From the NCBI GenBank assembly GCA_016801845.1, contig CM028919.1, positions 3,279,001-3,343,000 on the forward strand: DNA of 64,000 nt, written 5' to 3'. The position numbers and the translations under genes are program-made. The notes below the pieces were generated by a model. That model was given only the letters and a program-made list of their open reading frames with translations, was not told where the DNA came from and searched no databases. Positions 48,771-60,040 of this stretch are shown here, piece after piece (positions within the stretch are counted from its first letter, which is position 1; each line of letters begins with the position of its first letter). This stretch comes from Polydactylus sextarius. Its lineage: Eukaryota > Chordata > Actinopteri > Polynemidae.

Positions 48771-49397
48771 TCTCTATTTGTTCAGTAGCGGCATACTTTT
48801 ATACTTTAAGGCCATCCCTCAACAGGTTTCACTGATAAAGTGTAGAAAATAAATATGGAGTTTGTCTGTTCTAATATTATCTTTAGGATTTGATGGTGCT
48901 TAGTGATAAGTCCCTTTGGGAAAGAGATTTCAAAAGCTTCAATGAATCAAAGTAAGAAAACAATCAGAATGAGTTATCTTTGCAAATGTATTAAAATGAA
49001 TTTAAAATAACCCTGAGATACTGAACAATACAATTATTCTAAATTTTTAAATCTGGTGTTAATTTAAGATCTTAAAAATCCTTGAAACTTTGAGAAAACA
49101 AACAAAGCATTGCTGCAAAGGTTTGTGGAAACGGCTCATTGGCCTTGCTTTAAATTTCTTTCATCAAAAAGTAACACACTATTTTTTTCTGCGTTCAGCC
49201 CCTCCAGAACGGACATGTTGTTTACATCAGCCAGAGGCACTATTGATTCCTCCTAACTCCTACTGTACTAATCTTTGAATGATAAACTCAATTTGATCAA
49301 TAATTAACTACAATGTGTAAAATTCAAAACATTCTTCAAACACTAATTCTAATTAAAAGTGCACAGATGTTACAAACTTTATTAAATCTTAATGATA
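48771..49397. other. Noncoding stretch, nothing seen
   Basis: AT-rich DNA between the mariner remnant and a LINE fragment, with no recognisable repeat. A 62-codon frame at 49090-49278 matches nothing known. Confidence 0.55.
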
Positions 49398-49530
49398 ATA
49401 AAAAGTGGATGTGACGAGGTCATGGAGCAAAGTTTTAGCAGCAGTGAAGTAACGTGATGGACACTGACAGGATGTGTTTTGTTAGGTGGAGGACAGTAGT
49501 TCTCGTGATGTGGTTGATGTGGTGTGAAAG
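49398..49530 (-). mobile_element. L2-type LINE, small reverse transcriptase fragment
   Basis: On the minus strand the first bases read HINHITRTTVLHL, matching HINFITRIAFYHLR in the fragment at 1-300. Further on, the DNA GCTCCATGACCTCGTCACAT lines up with the LIHAFVTSR coding block of the family, though its frame is broken by a stop. About 45 codons in all. Confidence 0.7.
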
Positions 49531-51189
49531 ATTGCAATAAAAGATAAAGGTTAAAACTCATGGGGAGAGATACAGAGCTCAGTCATCAATGGTGAGATGG
49601 CAGTTTAAATCGTACTCAAAACAAATGTGGTACGAGTATTTTGAAATATTGAAAATACTTTTATGAAACACATTTTCCTTATGAATACTATGTACACCAC
49701 GTCCAGAAATTATAAGTAAAAGTACAAAAGTACAACTACAAAATATATTAAGTTTTTTTTTTTTTTTTTTTTGTTTTTTTCCAAACGTAACCTCACTTAA
49801 GTATTTTAGAGCAGAGAAATGTTTCCTGTTAGCATATCCGAAGACATTAGCACCCTGGGCAGCTCCCTCGCCCCTGCTGGTCTTGGCAGCTTGGAAGTGG
49901 TCATGGTACAGAAAGATTTAAATGATCCACTTGAGCTGAAGAATGTTGTAGACTGAAGAGGCTGATGTATGTCTAGCATTTATGGAAATCCACTTAACTT
50001 GTAATGAGATTTCTTGGTTTGGAAAGGGTTCATCCTCTGGAGGAGCAGTCGATTTAAACGCAATTTGTCTAATAGATTTTGCTTTATAGTGAGAGCTAGA
50101 TCAGAGCTAATCAAAGATGCATGAATTATCAATACACACAGATGTAATGATCTTGTCAGTTGTAAAAAGAACCTGTAACCATAGTAATGTATCGAACAGT
50201 TCATGTATAGTCTCGATCACAATGACAGACTAATGTATTGACATTTAAGATGAATTATTCATTTAAATCTAAAAGCAAATAATGATGATGAACCTTCAAG
50301 CTGTCATTTGTATCAGGGTTTCTATTTCATAGAACACAGCATGGGGAAATACACATCTCAGCAGTGTATCCTAGATAGAGACATCTAAGTGAAATGTGGC
50401 AGAGGCAGATGGAGCTAAAAGCAACATCTCTGAAGCATTCAGCCTTGCAGCATTGAAATAAGCAAAAAGAAGTGTCACGTCAAATCTCATTCATGTCAGA
50501 AGAAATATCGGAAGAATTTAGGGGTCACTGATTGTATGAATTAATGGATGGGCTGCAGCATCTGTGGACTATATCAGCCTCATGGTCATGGTCGATGGGT
50601 GTGGAAACAGATGAGAGTCATTCAAATGAGCGTTTCTCCATGTATCTTAACAACTGAGTTAAAAAAGAGGTTTTAACACAGACAGAAAGAGAAGCAGGAA
50701 GAGCTGGGAATGAGCAAAAAAATAAACTAGGGTTGATTCTCATTGTTTTCTGTTCATTGTTTTCTATTTCTATTTTCTCCTTATTTTTGGCTGGAGTTCA
50801 GCCCAAACAAATGGACATAGACATGTTTGTCTAAATCAACACTGTGATAGACTGATGACCCAGTCAGTGATTACTGGGACTGAAAGGAGTTTCATTATGT
50901 TTGCAAAATGGATATAGCAGATTTCACTTTCTACATAAGAAATGCAACGTGTTCATAGTGGGAGTTGTTTACTAAAATTTAAATACTGTACAAAGGAGAT
51001 TATAGAGTCAACTTAACTTTACCTTTATACCTACATCATGTTTTCAGAAATTTAAATCATAGCAAACATTTATCAGTGTTCAGTGTTTGGTTGTTTCAGT
51101 CCAAAATGGAAAGAATTTGGGTGGAATAAGAATTTTTAAAACATTATTAGTGATGTACTAGTTACCCCCACCCCCATTGGAGAAGATAT
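49531..51189. other. Noncoding stretch with T20 tract
   Basis: A T run at 49753-49772 is followed after one G by another seven Ts. Words such as AAGTAAAAGTACAAAAGTAC (about 49709-49730) recall the TTTACTTAAGTAA-type repeat, too weakly to annotate. Nothing else seen. Confidence 0.5.
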
Positions 51190-51480
51190 AATCTAACAGG
51201 AAACTCCTCCCCCATTTTCTGGGATTGCCTCAGTTTGTTAAGGAGAAGTGGAAAAGGTTACAGGACATTTGGTCCATTTGAACCACTTCAGCTAATCCTT
51301 GGCTGATCCATCTCTAAGAGGTCTTGTGTTATTAACCCATAAAATGATTATGATAAATTGGCTTAAGCCTCTCCTCCTGACACTGGATCTATGGACCCAA
51401 AGAGCAGAAAAGCAAGAAATTGCACATTACAGCGGTTGAGCATTTTGCTCTTACTTCAAAACTCTTGGACTCCATATATC
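51190..51480 (+). mobile_element. Possible L1/Tx1-type LINE C-terminal remnant
   Basis: One frame reads NSSPIFWDCLSLLRRSGKGY, recalling the G.L.H.FW.C......FW block near the end of L1-type ORF2. About 40 codons later a frame reads MIMINWLKPLLLTLDLW, in line with the NWK...PP....W element that follows in that group. Both matches are short, in worn frames, so this is a weak call. Confidence 0.35.
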
Positions 51481-53469
51481 TAATCATCTGGCTTGGGGTG
51501 TGAAAACTGCAGCAAAAAAAACAAAAAGGCCTAACGGCGCCTCTGCTCCCTGTAACCATGAGCCTTAGGTTCTTCTGTTAGATTTTTGCAGAGGAACAGC
51601 AGATAGTATTCTGTCATACTGCTGCACTGTGGGGTTCACCACCACAGAGGACAGGAATAAGGATAGAGCAGGTGGCTGAGTGGATTATCAGCACTCTTAC
51701 TCCAAGTCTGGGAGTTGAACTATCAATTCATCTACTCAGTGAGCAAGTCAACTCAAAAGCAGCCTCTTATCTAAAGCTGTTAAGCTATAGGTCTGTTATT
51801 AATTTATTTATTCATCTATTATTGATTCAACATTTCCAGTATCTTATTTATTTGTGTTTAATGATTAAGATGCTCATGTTGACTTTATACAATGGCCAAT
51901 AAATATTTATCTGTGTGGTATCTATATGGTAAACGTGCAATTCTTCTTGCACAAACCTGCTTGTAGGAACAAAGCCCAAGTGTGTCTGCGATGATCAGAC
52001 TATAGTGTCTCTGTAGCATCACATTATTGATGATCCAGTGATTACAAGATTCAGCTGTGTAGCCATCAGACCAGATTCCTCTTTAATTTGATTAGTTGAT
52101 CCACTCAGTTCATTCCGTTGGGAGTGTTATCACAAGACACAAATCTCAGAAGCTAAGACAAAGACTGCAAGGAACTGATTCCAGGAATGATTGACACACA
52201 GTAATTATGGTAATTATTGGAGTAGTGCAGAATAAAGCTGTCTTACTCAGTTTAATCAGCTGATGAGTTATAAACATCCCTATAATGCTTAAACACAAGC
52301 ACAACTTTCAGCTTAGTGTTTTCATTAACTTTGACTACAAGTCATTAATAATATGACAGATGTTATATTTTTTATAGTGAAAATCAACATGACTGTAGTC
52401 ACTGCTGAAATTAATTCAAATACTGTTTAATTATTATTGTACTTATGTAGCAGAGTTTTAATTTAGAGCAGTGACAAATGGAACAGCAGTGAGAGTTGCC
52501 TTTGGGTGTTCACTCAGTCTCAGCTAACAAGAGTAAAAACTCTAAGTTTGTCTGTGACACTATACTTTCCTCACATGGATTTTCTTCTATTTTATTCTCT
52601 GTGTTGTTTCTAGCTGACTGACTGTGTGAGCTCAACTTTCATCATCATCAGTCATCTGATGTTTGTCTGGTGGACACTGGTGGTTTTTATGCTTGGGGCC
52701 TTTCAGACCCCGCTGTATCAGTCTAGTCCTGGTTTTCCTGGGGTGTGCTAACCTTGTCTCATTCTGTCTGTGTGTGTGTGGTATAAGTGTGGCTGCAAAC
52801 ATGCACCTGCTTCACCATCATCCATTATCACTCAGCTTGTTTTTTCATTTTTGAGATATTTTCTTTTGTTGACTCTTCAGAATATTTTTACTGTTTGTTG
52901 TTTCCTTGTGCTCAGAGAACCAGTTACTGTGTGTCAGTCTCCCACTGTCAAACACAACACTCACTTGTGAAAAATGCTTTCACAGACTGAGTAGCACTTT
53001 TCATGATGGCTAATGTGATCTTGATGCATGATAATGTCATGCCTAACCAACCAGACAAACAAACAGAAGGCAGAAAGTGATATAGTGATGTCTTTTTGTT
53101 TTGTGAGAATGACATGCTGAAGGTTAAAGCAGCACACTACAGACTGACATACTGTTGATGTCAGCTAACCATTAGCTCGCTAGCCAGTCTGAATACACTA
53201 GCTCCGTCACAATAGCTGGCTTGCTTGTTTAATTTGTAAAATAAAAATTTCCCTTTGAACTTGTCAAGGTTTTCCTTTAGTTTACTAAATATGTATGGTT
53301 CAAAGTTCTAAACCTAACAATTTTGATAAAAATGAATTCACATGCAAAAAGGAAATTAAATTGGTTTTACTTGCAAATTAGTGCAGAGACAGGTTTGGTA
53401 ACCTGAAAAATAAAAATCTGTTGGTTTGAATGAAGGTTTTAATGGTATCTGATATTCTGTTTCTATACC

Positions 53470-53470
<1 letters not shown>
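51481..53470. other. Noncoding stretch, no gene seen
   Basis: TAGC-rich words lie at 53160-53215 (ATTAGCTCGCTAGCC). Three overlapping plus-strand frames at 52663-52990 are Cys- and Ser-rich translations of T-rich DNA and match nothing known. Confidence 0.5.
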
Positions 53471-53519
<49 letters not shown>

Positions 53520-53530
53520 CATATATATAT
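53471..53530. repeat. (TA)n microsatellite, interrupted
   Basis: About 22 AT units to 53515, then CATACA and a second short AT run to 53530. It lies just upstream of the LINE fragment below. Confidence 0.95.
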
Positions 53531-53584
53531 CTGAGTATACCTGCAATAGCAAGTCCACACTCAAACTCACACACTGTGAAAAAC

Positions 53585-53945
53585 ATCATGTTTTATCCCA
53601 GCTCCCAAAAAGAATAACCCTGCTGACCCAGACAGCCCTCACCTCAAGACCCTGGAGGGGTTTGTCTTCTCTTATATCAGGCCCACATACATCATATCAG
53701 GCCAAAATTTGGGTTGATGAAACCACTGATGATACCACTGTTGCAATGTTGAGGATCAAGTTGTTTGACTCTTGTGGCTGCCAGCATGCAGGTGCAACCA
53801 GCACTGGTCATGGACTACTTAACCTGCAGGCTGTAAGTGCACCTAAAGAACTGTGCCTGTAAAAAGACCCAGAGTAACACATTGGCCCCAAAGGGAACCA
53901 TCTTGTCCCCTTTTTTCTTCACACTGTTCACAGTGGATGTCCTGC
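53585..53945 (+). mobile_element. LINE reverse transcriptase palm fragment (L2/Rex1-like)
   Basis: Starting at 53594 one frame reads IPAPKKNNPADPDSPHLKTL, then EGFVFSYIRP. The family has VPKKNNPADLNDYRPVALTS and KTLERLVL..LRP, so about ten residues are missing. Next, TVAMLRIKLFD corresponds to TVRI.FFDFSSAFNT. After a deletion, VQPALVMDYLTCR matches the LV.WI.DYLT.RPQ block, and NTLAPKGTILSPFFFTLFT (about 53876-53932) matches TGAPQGTVLSPFLFTLYT. The order of all five motifs is that of RT domains 2 to 5. Frame changes make it a dead copy. Confidence 0.88.
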
Positions 53946-54532
53946 CAGTTGATTTGCATTTTATTCTAAGCTGCTTGTAGAAGCTGCCAATATACCATTT
54001 ATGGCCGCCTCTAACAGGAGGGGTTGCAGGGGTTTAATGCTTCATACATTCTGCTTCCAGTATAATTTTGTCCTTTTGTGTTGGATCAGTGGTTTAATAT
54101 ATGTAGCACAAGGTAAAAATTAGTGCTCAGTTGCTGAGGCACTCTGTCTGTCCTGCATAGATCTGTCTCATCATCACACCATCGTGAACCAATTGGGAGA
54201 CCAGCGGGTCACGGGACAGCTGGTTGGTCCTGAGTCAGACTGTCTTGGTGTCTGCCTCCTGATGGTCACCACTGTCGATGCTCAGGCTGGTAGTTGGTGA
54301 TTGTATCAGATGACTCTGATCTGTTCGAACTCTTTGCAGGTTGAGGAGGATAGCAGGTCCAATTAATAAAGACGTTTCTCAATTGTGGATAAAGAATTTG
54401 AACTTTTGGTCAAACAACACAAAAACTCTAAAAACTGTCAAAAACCGACACACTAATATAGCAAAAAAAAAGTAAATTTAAGAAAGAAAAGATTGTCTCG
54501 AGAACTTAAGAACAGATAAAACAAGAAGAAGA
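53946..54532. other. Noncoding stretch, possible further LINE debris
   Basis: The stretch 54160-54360 is less AT-rich and could hold worn LINE 3' sequence, but no motif is readable. An A9 run lies near 54463. Confidence 0.5.
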
Positions 54533-54904
54533 CTAAGGGCATGTCCACATGGCAACATTTTTTGGTCAAAAGGCATGTTATCATTACAGCCTTTCATCCA
54601 CATGGCTCAGGCCTTCTGGGTGTCCTGAAACAGTATTTTCTGATAACGGTTTTCAAAGTGGGAAAATCTCACAATGCCACCCTTGCGTTGTCATGTAGAA
54701 AGGTAAAACAGCACTTTCTAACAACGATAACGTCACAACCCTAAATGACCAGGAAAATTAGTAGCAAGAACCTGCAGGTAAAAACAAATTTAAAAAACTA
54801 ACTTTTACTAACTAACTAAATTTATTAGCACTATTACGACAAAACCTTGTAATCCTGTATCAACGAGACAAACAGCAAAGGTGTATAAACAGTCAATAAA
54901 TAAA

Positions 54905-55020
54905 AATACCGTAAAGCTACAAATAACAGCCCAGGTGTTTATTTTCACAAATGACTTAACAGAGCCTGCGTTTATTTGGGATCGGCGTGTACATGAGACA
55001 GGTCTTTCATTTTTAAGGCA
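54905..55020 (+). repeat. GCGTTTATTT-type repeat module nested in the transposon
   Basis: The phrases ATACCGTAAAGCTACAAATA, ACAGCCCAGGTGTTTATTTT and TGCGTTTATTTGGGATCGGC recur in fish genomes in this order (usually AATAACAGCCCGGGCGTTTATTT..). Class unknown to me. It lies inside the element spanning 54533-55727. Confidence 0.55.
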
Positions 55021-55197
55021 AAATCCCGAAGTACTGCAACACTCTCATATCTTTACGTTTTTAAGTTTTTCAATGTCATTTATCAATGGAAACTCGTAGA
55101 CTATGAGTGGTTGGGGAGAGTGTGTGCTCCGCTGTGCAACGACTCACACGCTCCGCTTACATGCTCTGGTCTGGGTGCAGTACTAGGTGAAGTAATG

Positions 55198-55585
55198 CTG
55201 TGTTCCATTTGTTCTCAGTCGGAATTTCCGAGTTCCAAGTAGAAAATTTCAACTGGAACGCCGCCCCAAGTCGGATTTCTGACTCGGAAAGTCAGAGAAT
55301 CCTCTACACCCTTTAGTGTAGAACAGGTGCCTGTTAATCAATACGATTAAAATGCTCTGAGTGTCGGTGACTATAGGCTTGTGCTGATTAGCAGCCTGAT
55401 TGAGAGGATGATCGACGATGTTGTTGTTTGTTTTGCCGTTATAAAAGGCACACACACACATACACTGCTACAGCTGTGCAGCCACATCCACTGTGCTCTG
55501 GATCAGCGGATTGGTAACTTTTCCAACTTTGTAACTGGAACGCTGATAACTCAGCTGTGACGTCATTCTCAATAACGTGGCTTAA
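55198..55585. mobile_element. Nested DNA element with GTTCCA/TGGAAC ends
   Basis: The left part reads CTGTGTTCCATTTGTTC, TCGGAATTTCCGAGTTCC and AACTGGAACGCCGCCCC, and the right part reads TTTTCCAACTTTGTAACTGG, AACGCTGATAACTCAGCTGT, GACGTCATTC. Both ends, with their inverted GGAATTTCC and ACTCGGAAAGTC words, follow a fish repeat family I know by sequence. The middle contains a short CA run near 55449. Its borders are approximate. Confidence 0.55.
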
Positions 55586-55727
55586 GTATTATACCATTTT
55601 AACCCTGTTTCCCTTCTTCATGTGGATGCAGCAATTTCTAATAAAAGACGATACATGTGTGGACGTGAAACTTTTTGAATCCGCAAAAGAAAAATACTGC
55701 CAACGTTGTCATGTGGACGTAATCTAA

Positions 55728-57491
55728 AACAAGGCTGAAGAAGACAAAACAGAATTGAATTAAACTGCGGGTAACAGTCTAACAGGGGGGTTACACAAAT
55801 CACAACTTCTTATTGTAACTGTAACCTTATTGAAAGGAATGCTTTTTTGCAATGTGACACAAACATTTGTGAGTCATGAGTGGTTCTTAAAACAACTGAA
55901 TACTTCCTGTATAATATAATACAGTCAAACGTGAACAAATGAAAAAGACAAATAAAATTACACTGATACATAGCCGAGTTGTTTTACAAGGTATAACTTA
56001 AAGGAGCCTGTAGGTGTTGGTATGAATACATGAAGCATTCTACTGGAGGTGCCCAGAAATTCTAACTTTGAAAGTTTGGAACGTGGTCCCAACTGGTTCA
56101 AATTAGGTTTTGATCAGATAATGGAAAGGGGGGTTTATGGTCTGTGAAAGTTGGGTGAAAAGTTGATGAGGTTGATTTGAAGATTCCTCTTAGGTGTGAA
56201 CTGCTCAATCTCCACAGTTTCACATGAGATGGAGGATTTTGAGTGTTGAGTACTTTATTAGGTCTTAGTTTCATTTGGGTGGCAGCAAAAGGAGATGGAG
56301 AACATACCAGCATCTGCTCCACAACTTTCCTTCCTGCCAATTGTCCCTGGAATGTGTAACAAGGAAAGGGTTTATGGGATTTACTCAGTTCTGTTTTTCT
56401 GGCCTGTCCAAGTGTAGTTTATGACAGGATTAGGAGGTCCATGCCCTGTGAATGGGTTGTTTCATCTGTTTTCTTAGAGTGTGATCAAATTATCCACTAC
56501 ACTCATTTATGGGGTTAGACTACAAAAACTAGAAAAAAACTGCACATTTCTATCAGACGAGAGACTTGGGATTTAAACATCAGTTTTTGCCTCTTTTTAA
56601 TTTTGAGACATGGAATTAGCACAAACAGAATTAATGTGTGCTGTAAATACATCTCTATAACTGACTCCCAGCTGCATGAGTGCAGCCTGCTGGGCCATCA
56701 TCACTTCTCCACCTGCATGATTAAGTTAATGTGATCATCATTGGCTTTGAATGTTCCTCTCCAGCCATTACACATAAAACATGCTTATTGGTTGCTGTTT
56801 AAAAATAACTATTAAAAGCAGCTTCTCTACAGTGAGAATGGGTAGCTAAATTGATGGTAATTATCTATTGATCGGGAGCTTAAATGTTGTCAAATGTTGG
56901 GTGTTTAATCAGCAGTGTTTGTCAGTCCCTCTCACTGTTTATGAGAGGACAAGAGGCTGAGGAAAGGAAGAAAAACAAGGGAACAAAGAGTGAGAGGATG
57001 ACAAAGAGGCTAGATAAAAAGAGAGAGGAGACAGCGGGACAGTAATTGCTTTAATCATCATCATTTTCACGTATTTTTGCGCCCTAATCATTTTTGGCTT
57101 TTCTCAGGACAACAATCTCTCAGTTACCACTAGCCTTTTTCATTTTTTTTTGCTTAATGTAGTTTCTAGTTTCTGCCTGTGCTCATGTGAAACCTTCAGA
57201 GGTGCTTCAGCTTCCTTAAACACTCCAGAGATATGCAGATCAGGTAACTTTTTCTCTAGAGGAAAATTTGTTTTTTCCTCTTTGTTTGCCCCATGAAAGA
57301 CTGTCGACCTCTCATGGATATTTTCTATCCACCCAGCCTTTCCTTCAGTGCATGCTGGGCTAGACCTCTCAGTGACCCTGAGCAGGAATAAACAGGTGAA
57401 GAAATTGGACAGAGGGAGGAGAATAATGCTGCAACAACTGTCTCAAGCTGGTTATTTTGCCTCACATACTGTCATCCAAAGAGATATTGTT
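55728..57491. other. Noncoding stretch, no gene seen
   Basis: No repeat or exon recognised. Bases 56755-56900 look like ordinary unique sequence with several TTATTG/TAATTA-type words and might be conserved, but nothing in the single sequence can show that. Confidence 0.5.
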
Positions 57492-57523
57492 TGGGCTTTT
57501 CAGATTATAATGTGAAAAGCCCA
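57492..57523. repeat. Perfect 11-bp inverted repeat, 10-nt loop
   Basis: TGGGCTTTTCA at 57492-57502 is exactly complementary to 57513-57523. No element assigned. Confidence 0.85.
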
Positions 57524-57589
57524 TACATCACATTTGTTCAGAGATATCTGATGACACATTTATGCTGAACCTCCCCGATGTCCACAATG

Positions 57590-57960
57590 ACACACAGCGG
57601 TTACAAGGATGGCAGATGTTCAAGGTCCTGGGTTTCTGTGGTCTTGTGCAAGGTCTTTCTGTGTGGAGTTTGCATGTTCTCCCAGTGTCTGCATCGGTTT
57701 CCTTCGGGAGCTCCGGTTTCCTCCCACTATCAAAAACAAGCTACATTGGGGATAGGTGAATTGAGCATACTATATTGCCTGTAGCTGTGGATGTGAGTGT
57801 GAATGGTTGTTCGTCTATATGTGACCCTGTGACGAACTGGTGACTATCCAGGGTGTACCCTGCCTTTGCCCGAAAGCAGCTGGGATAGGTTCCAGTCCCC
57901 CCTGACCCCGAGTACAGGGTAGTAAGGGGGGGTAGAAGGGGTAGAAAATGGATGGATGGA
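57590..57960 (+). repeat. Teleost GTTTGCATG-type interspersed repeat, near-complete copy
   Basis: The order is CAAGGTCCTGGGTTTCTGTG, TGTGTGGAGTTTGCATGTTC, TCCCAGTGTCTGCATCGG, GAGCTCCGGTTTCCTCCCAC, GGATAGGTGAATTGAGCAT, GTGAATGGTTGTTCGTCTA, CTGGTGACTATCCAGGGTGT, CAGCTGGGATAGGTTCCAG, and a GGATGGATGG tail. This is one of the most frequent repeats in percomorph and other fish sequences, usually ending in GGAT runs like RTE LINEs. Open frames across it are chance. Partial relatives are at 9017-9127 (minus), 33847-34012 and 59971-60040. Confidence 0.88.
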
Positions 57961-59970
57961 AGATTATCAAATAGCTGCTGGGTCAGCCACAGTGCACTCA
58001 ACCTGCTAGCCTTATTAATGTAAATTAATTATAAATAAATATAAACACCATATGGTATTTGCATAATATTCAATCATTTTAATCTAATTATAAAATATGC
58101 CATTTGCGACATGTTGACTCTTAAAGCCCCAAGCAAAGTGTCCTAATGCAAACAAGTTAGCAAACTGATATGGTGAAGCACAAGGCAGCAGACTCAAAAG
58201 TGCCACTAATGGATCAATACCTGGGTTTGCACTAGACAGCTGATCAATACACAGGAAGTAAAAAACACACAGGCAAACAAAGGTCAACAAATGAGACACA
58301 GAGTAATTTAACCTGGAATATACAAGTAATATTAATATAAGGAAGAACAGAACATGTTTATCACAGATGAACAAAGAGCAAAAATCCCAATGACACCACC
58401 AATAAAACAGAAAATACTGCAAACAATGAATGAAAATGAATGAATGAAATGAATGAAAGCTCTTGGGGACACAGATTGTAACACAATACCATATGATGTG
58501 CCAAGTTTGTGTTGAGCTGTGTGAAAGTTTATTTTGTCTTGACTTTTGGAAAGTAAATTCTGTTTACTGAAACTAACACTGCAATTGTCTCACTGATGAT
58601 TCAGACCAGTCGGTTGGATGAGAGCATATTGACCAACCAATCAAACGGTCGACAAGGGTGTAACAGCCATAATGATCACAGGTGAATAATGAAGTCTGAC
58701 TAAGTTAGTCTGAGATTTCAGATTGATCACCTGACAAAACTTTAACCACAGTAAAAGCAGGTTGACAAGACTTTTGTAAGACTCTGACTGATGTTGTTCT
58801 TTCTTTAGGGGAATCAAATCTCTGACCACTCCTGTTTTGTTGTTATTTAGCTGGAGGACAGGCAGATGACATGTACCAGATGATGTGTGGCAGGTGTTCG
58901 TCAAACAATTTTATAGTCCTGTGTCTGTATGGATGATAACAGACACAACAATTCCATCTGTAACTGCAGAAGGTATATGATATAAATTATGAACACAGCC
59001 ACGCATATTTCCTTATCTGTAGAGCACATATGTGTTGATGAAATGGTTCGCTGGTTTTCCAAAGTGCATCTGCATTTCAATGATGAGGTTTATCTCTCTT
59101 GCTCCACAGCTGTTTATAAACCATTACATTTTCCCACCTGCCCCGTACCATATTTCATATACAAGGATGTAATGTATTAGCCACTTACAGTGCAGCCACT
59201 GCACAATGTCCTGTCAGCATTCAGACCTTGAGAGGTAATTGCAAGAAGCAAATGAAATTTGCCCAAAAGATGCTTAAAACATTTTATTGTACTTCCCTGC
59301 AAATCAGGGGTGCTGTTGAAAATCTGCTTATGTGGACAAATGTCGAAGTGATAATCAGACTGCTGCTTGAAAAGTAGCTTTCATGGAGGCTACAGAAAAA
59401 AGAAGATAATTGAAAAAACTTCTCTTTGTCATAATCTCTCACAGCTTGGCCTGAGGTGTAAAGTTAACTTAGATGCTCTCTTTAAACATCCCTACACTCA
59501 GTGATCCACTGTGAAATATACTGAAAAAGTAATGCCCATTCAGTTTTAAGCTAGGTAGAAAAAATAATCCATCAGCAAGCACTGCATTATATTTGGTAAT
59601 TTTGCTTCTATAGGCCTACATATTGTAAAAACTATGCTGATGACCTGAAAACCACAATGTGAGGTGTTTATTTTCAAAACAAACCTGGCACAGATTTGCC
59701 TCAGATAATGATGTTTCTGTGTTTTCATGCATGAACTTTAATGTCAGAATAATTTTCGATGCTGAAATTGAGTTTGAATTTGTAAACATACTACAATGTT
59801 TTCTTCTGTCAGCAATAATGATAATTATACTTAACTCGTCCAGCAATTTGTGAGGATTATAAAACTGTTTAGAAGCTTTGGTAGTGAAGGGATGTGCCTA
59901 GTCTCAGATGTATTCAGAAGAGTACAATACAAATACAGGTGTTGTGTAAAGTACAACTCAAATCAGAATA
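57961..59970. other. Noncoding stretch with (GAAT)n
   Basis: A GAATGA/AATGAATG run lies at 58426-58458. A 112-codon minus-strand frame at 58084-58422 is Leu/Phe/Cys-rich and matches nothing known. No other repeat seen. Confidence 0.5.
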
Positions 59971-60040
59971 CTTTGCCAGCTGGGACTGACTCCAGCCTCT
60001 GTGGGATCCTCAAATATGTATGGGTTGACATGAATGGATT
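59971..60040 (+). repeat. Teleost GTTTGCATG-type repeat, 3' end only
   Basis: GCCAGCTGGGACTGACTCCA, GCCTCTGTGGGATCCTCAAA and GGGTTGACATGAATGGATT match the last 70 bases of the repeat seen at 57590-57960 (family form AGCTGGGATTGGCTCCAGC, GACCCTCAA, GCGGTTGACAATGGATGG). A 5'-truncated copy. Confidence 0.7.

Larger units (their letters stand above)
54533..55727. mobile_element. Non-autonomous terminal-inverted-repeat DNA transposon (hAT-like?)
   Basis: The left end reads TAAGGGCATGTCCACATGGC then AACATTTTTT; the reverse complement of the right end reads TTAGATTACGTCCACATGAC then AACGTT. GTCCACATG is exact in both (54543-54551 and 55710-55718). Ends built around TGTCCACA.GG are typical of a group of fish cut-and-paste elements that I associate with hAT. 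The 1.2-kb interior has no transposase frame, is richer in CpG than its surroundings, and holds other repeats. An exact target duplication is not visible, so the outer few bases are uncertain. Confidence 0.65.

Noticed and set aside
53473..53862. 129-codon plus-strand frame that begins in a TA microsatellite
   Set aside because: Its first part is a (Tyr-Ile)n translation of TA repeats. The later part is worn LINE sequence in mixed frames, annotated as the LINE instead.
57590..57784. Overlapping plus-strand frames of 65-68 codons
   Set aside because: They lie fully inside a high-copy interspersed repeat with no coding function.
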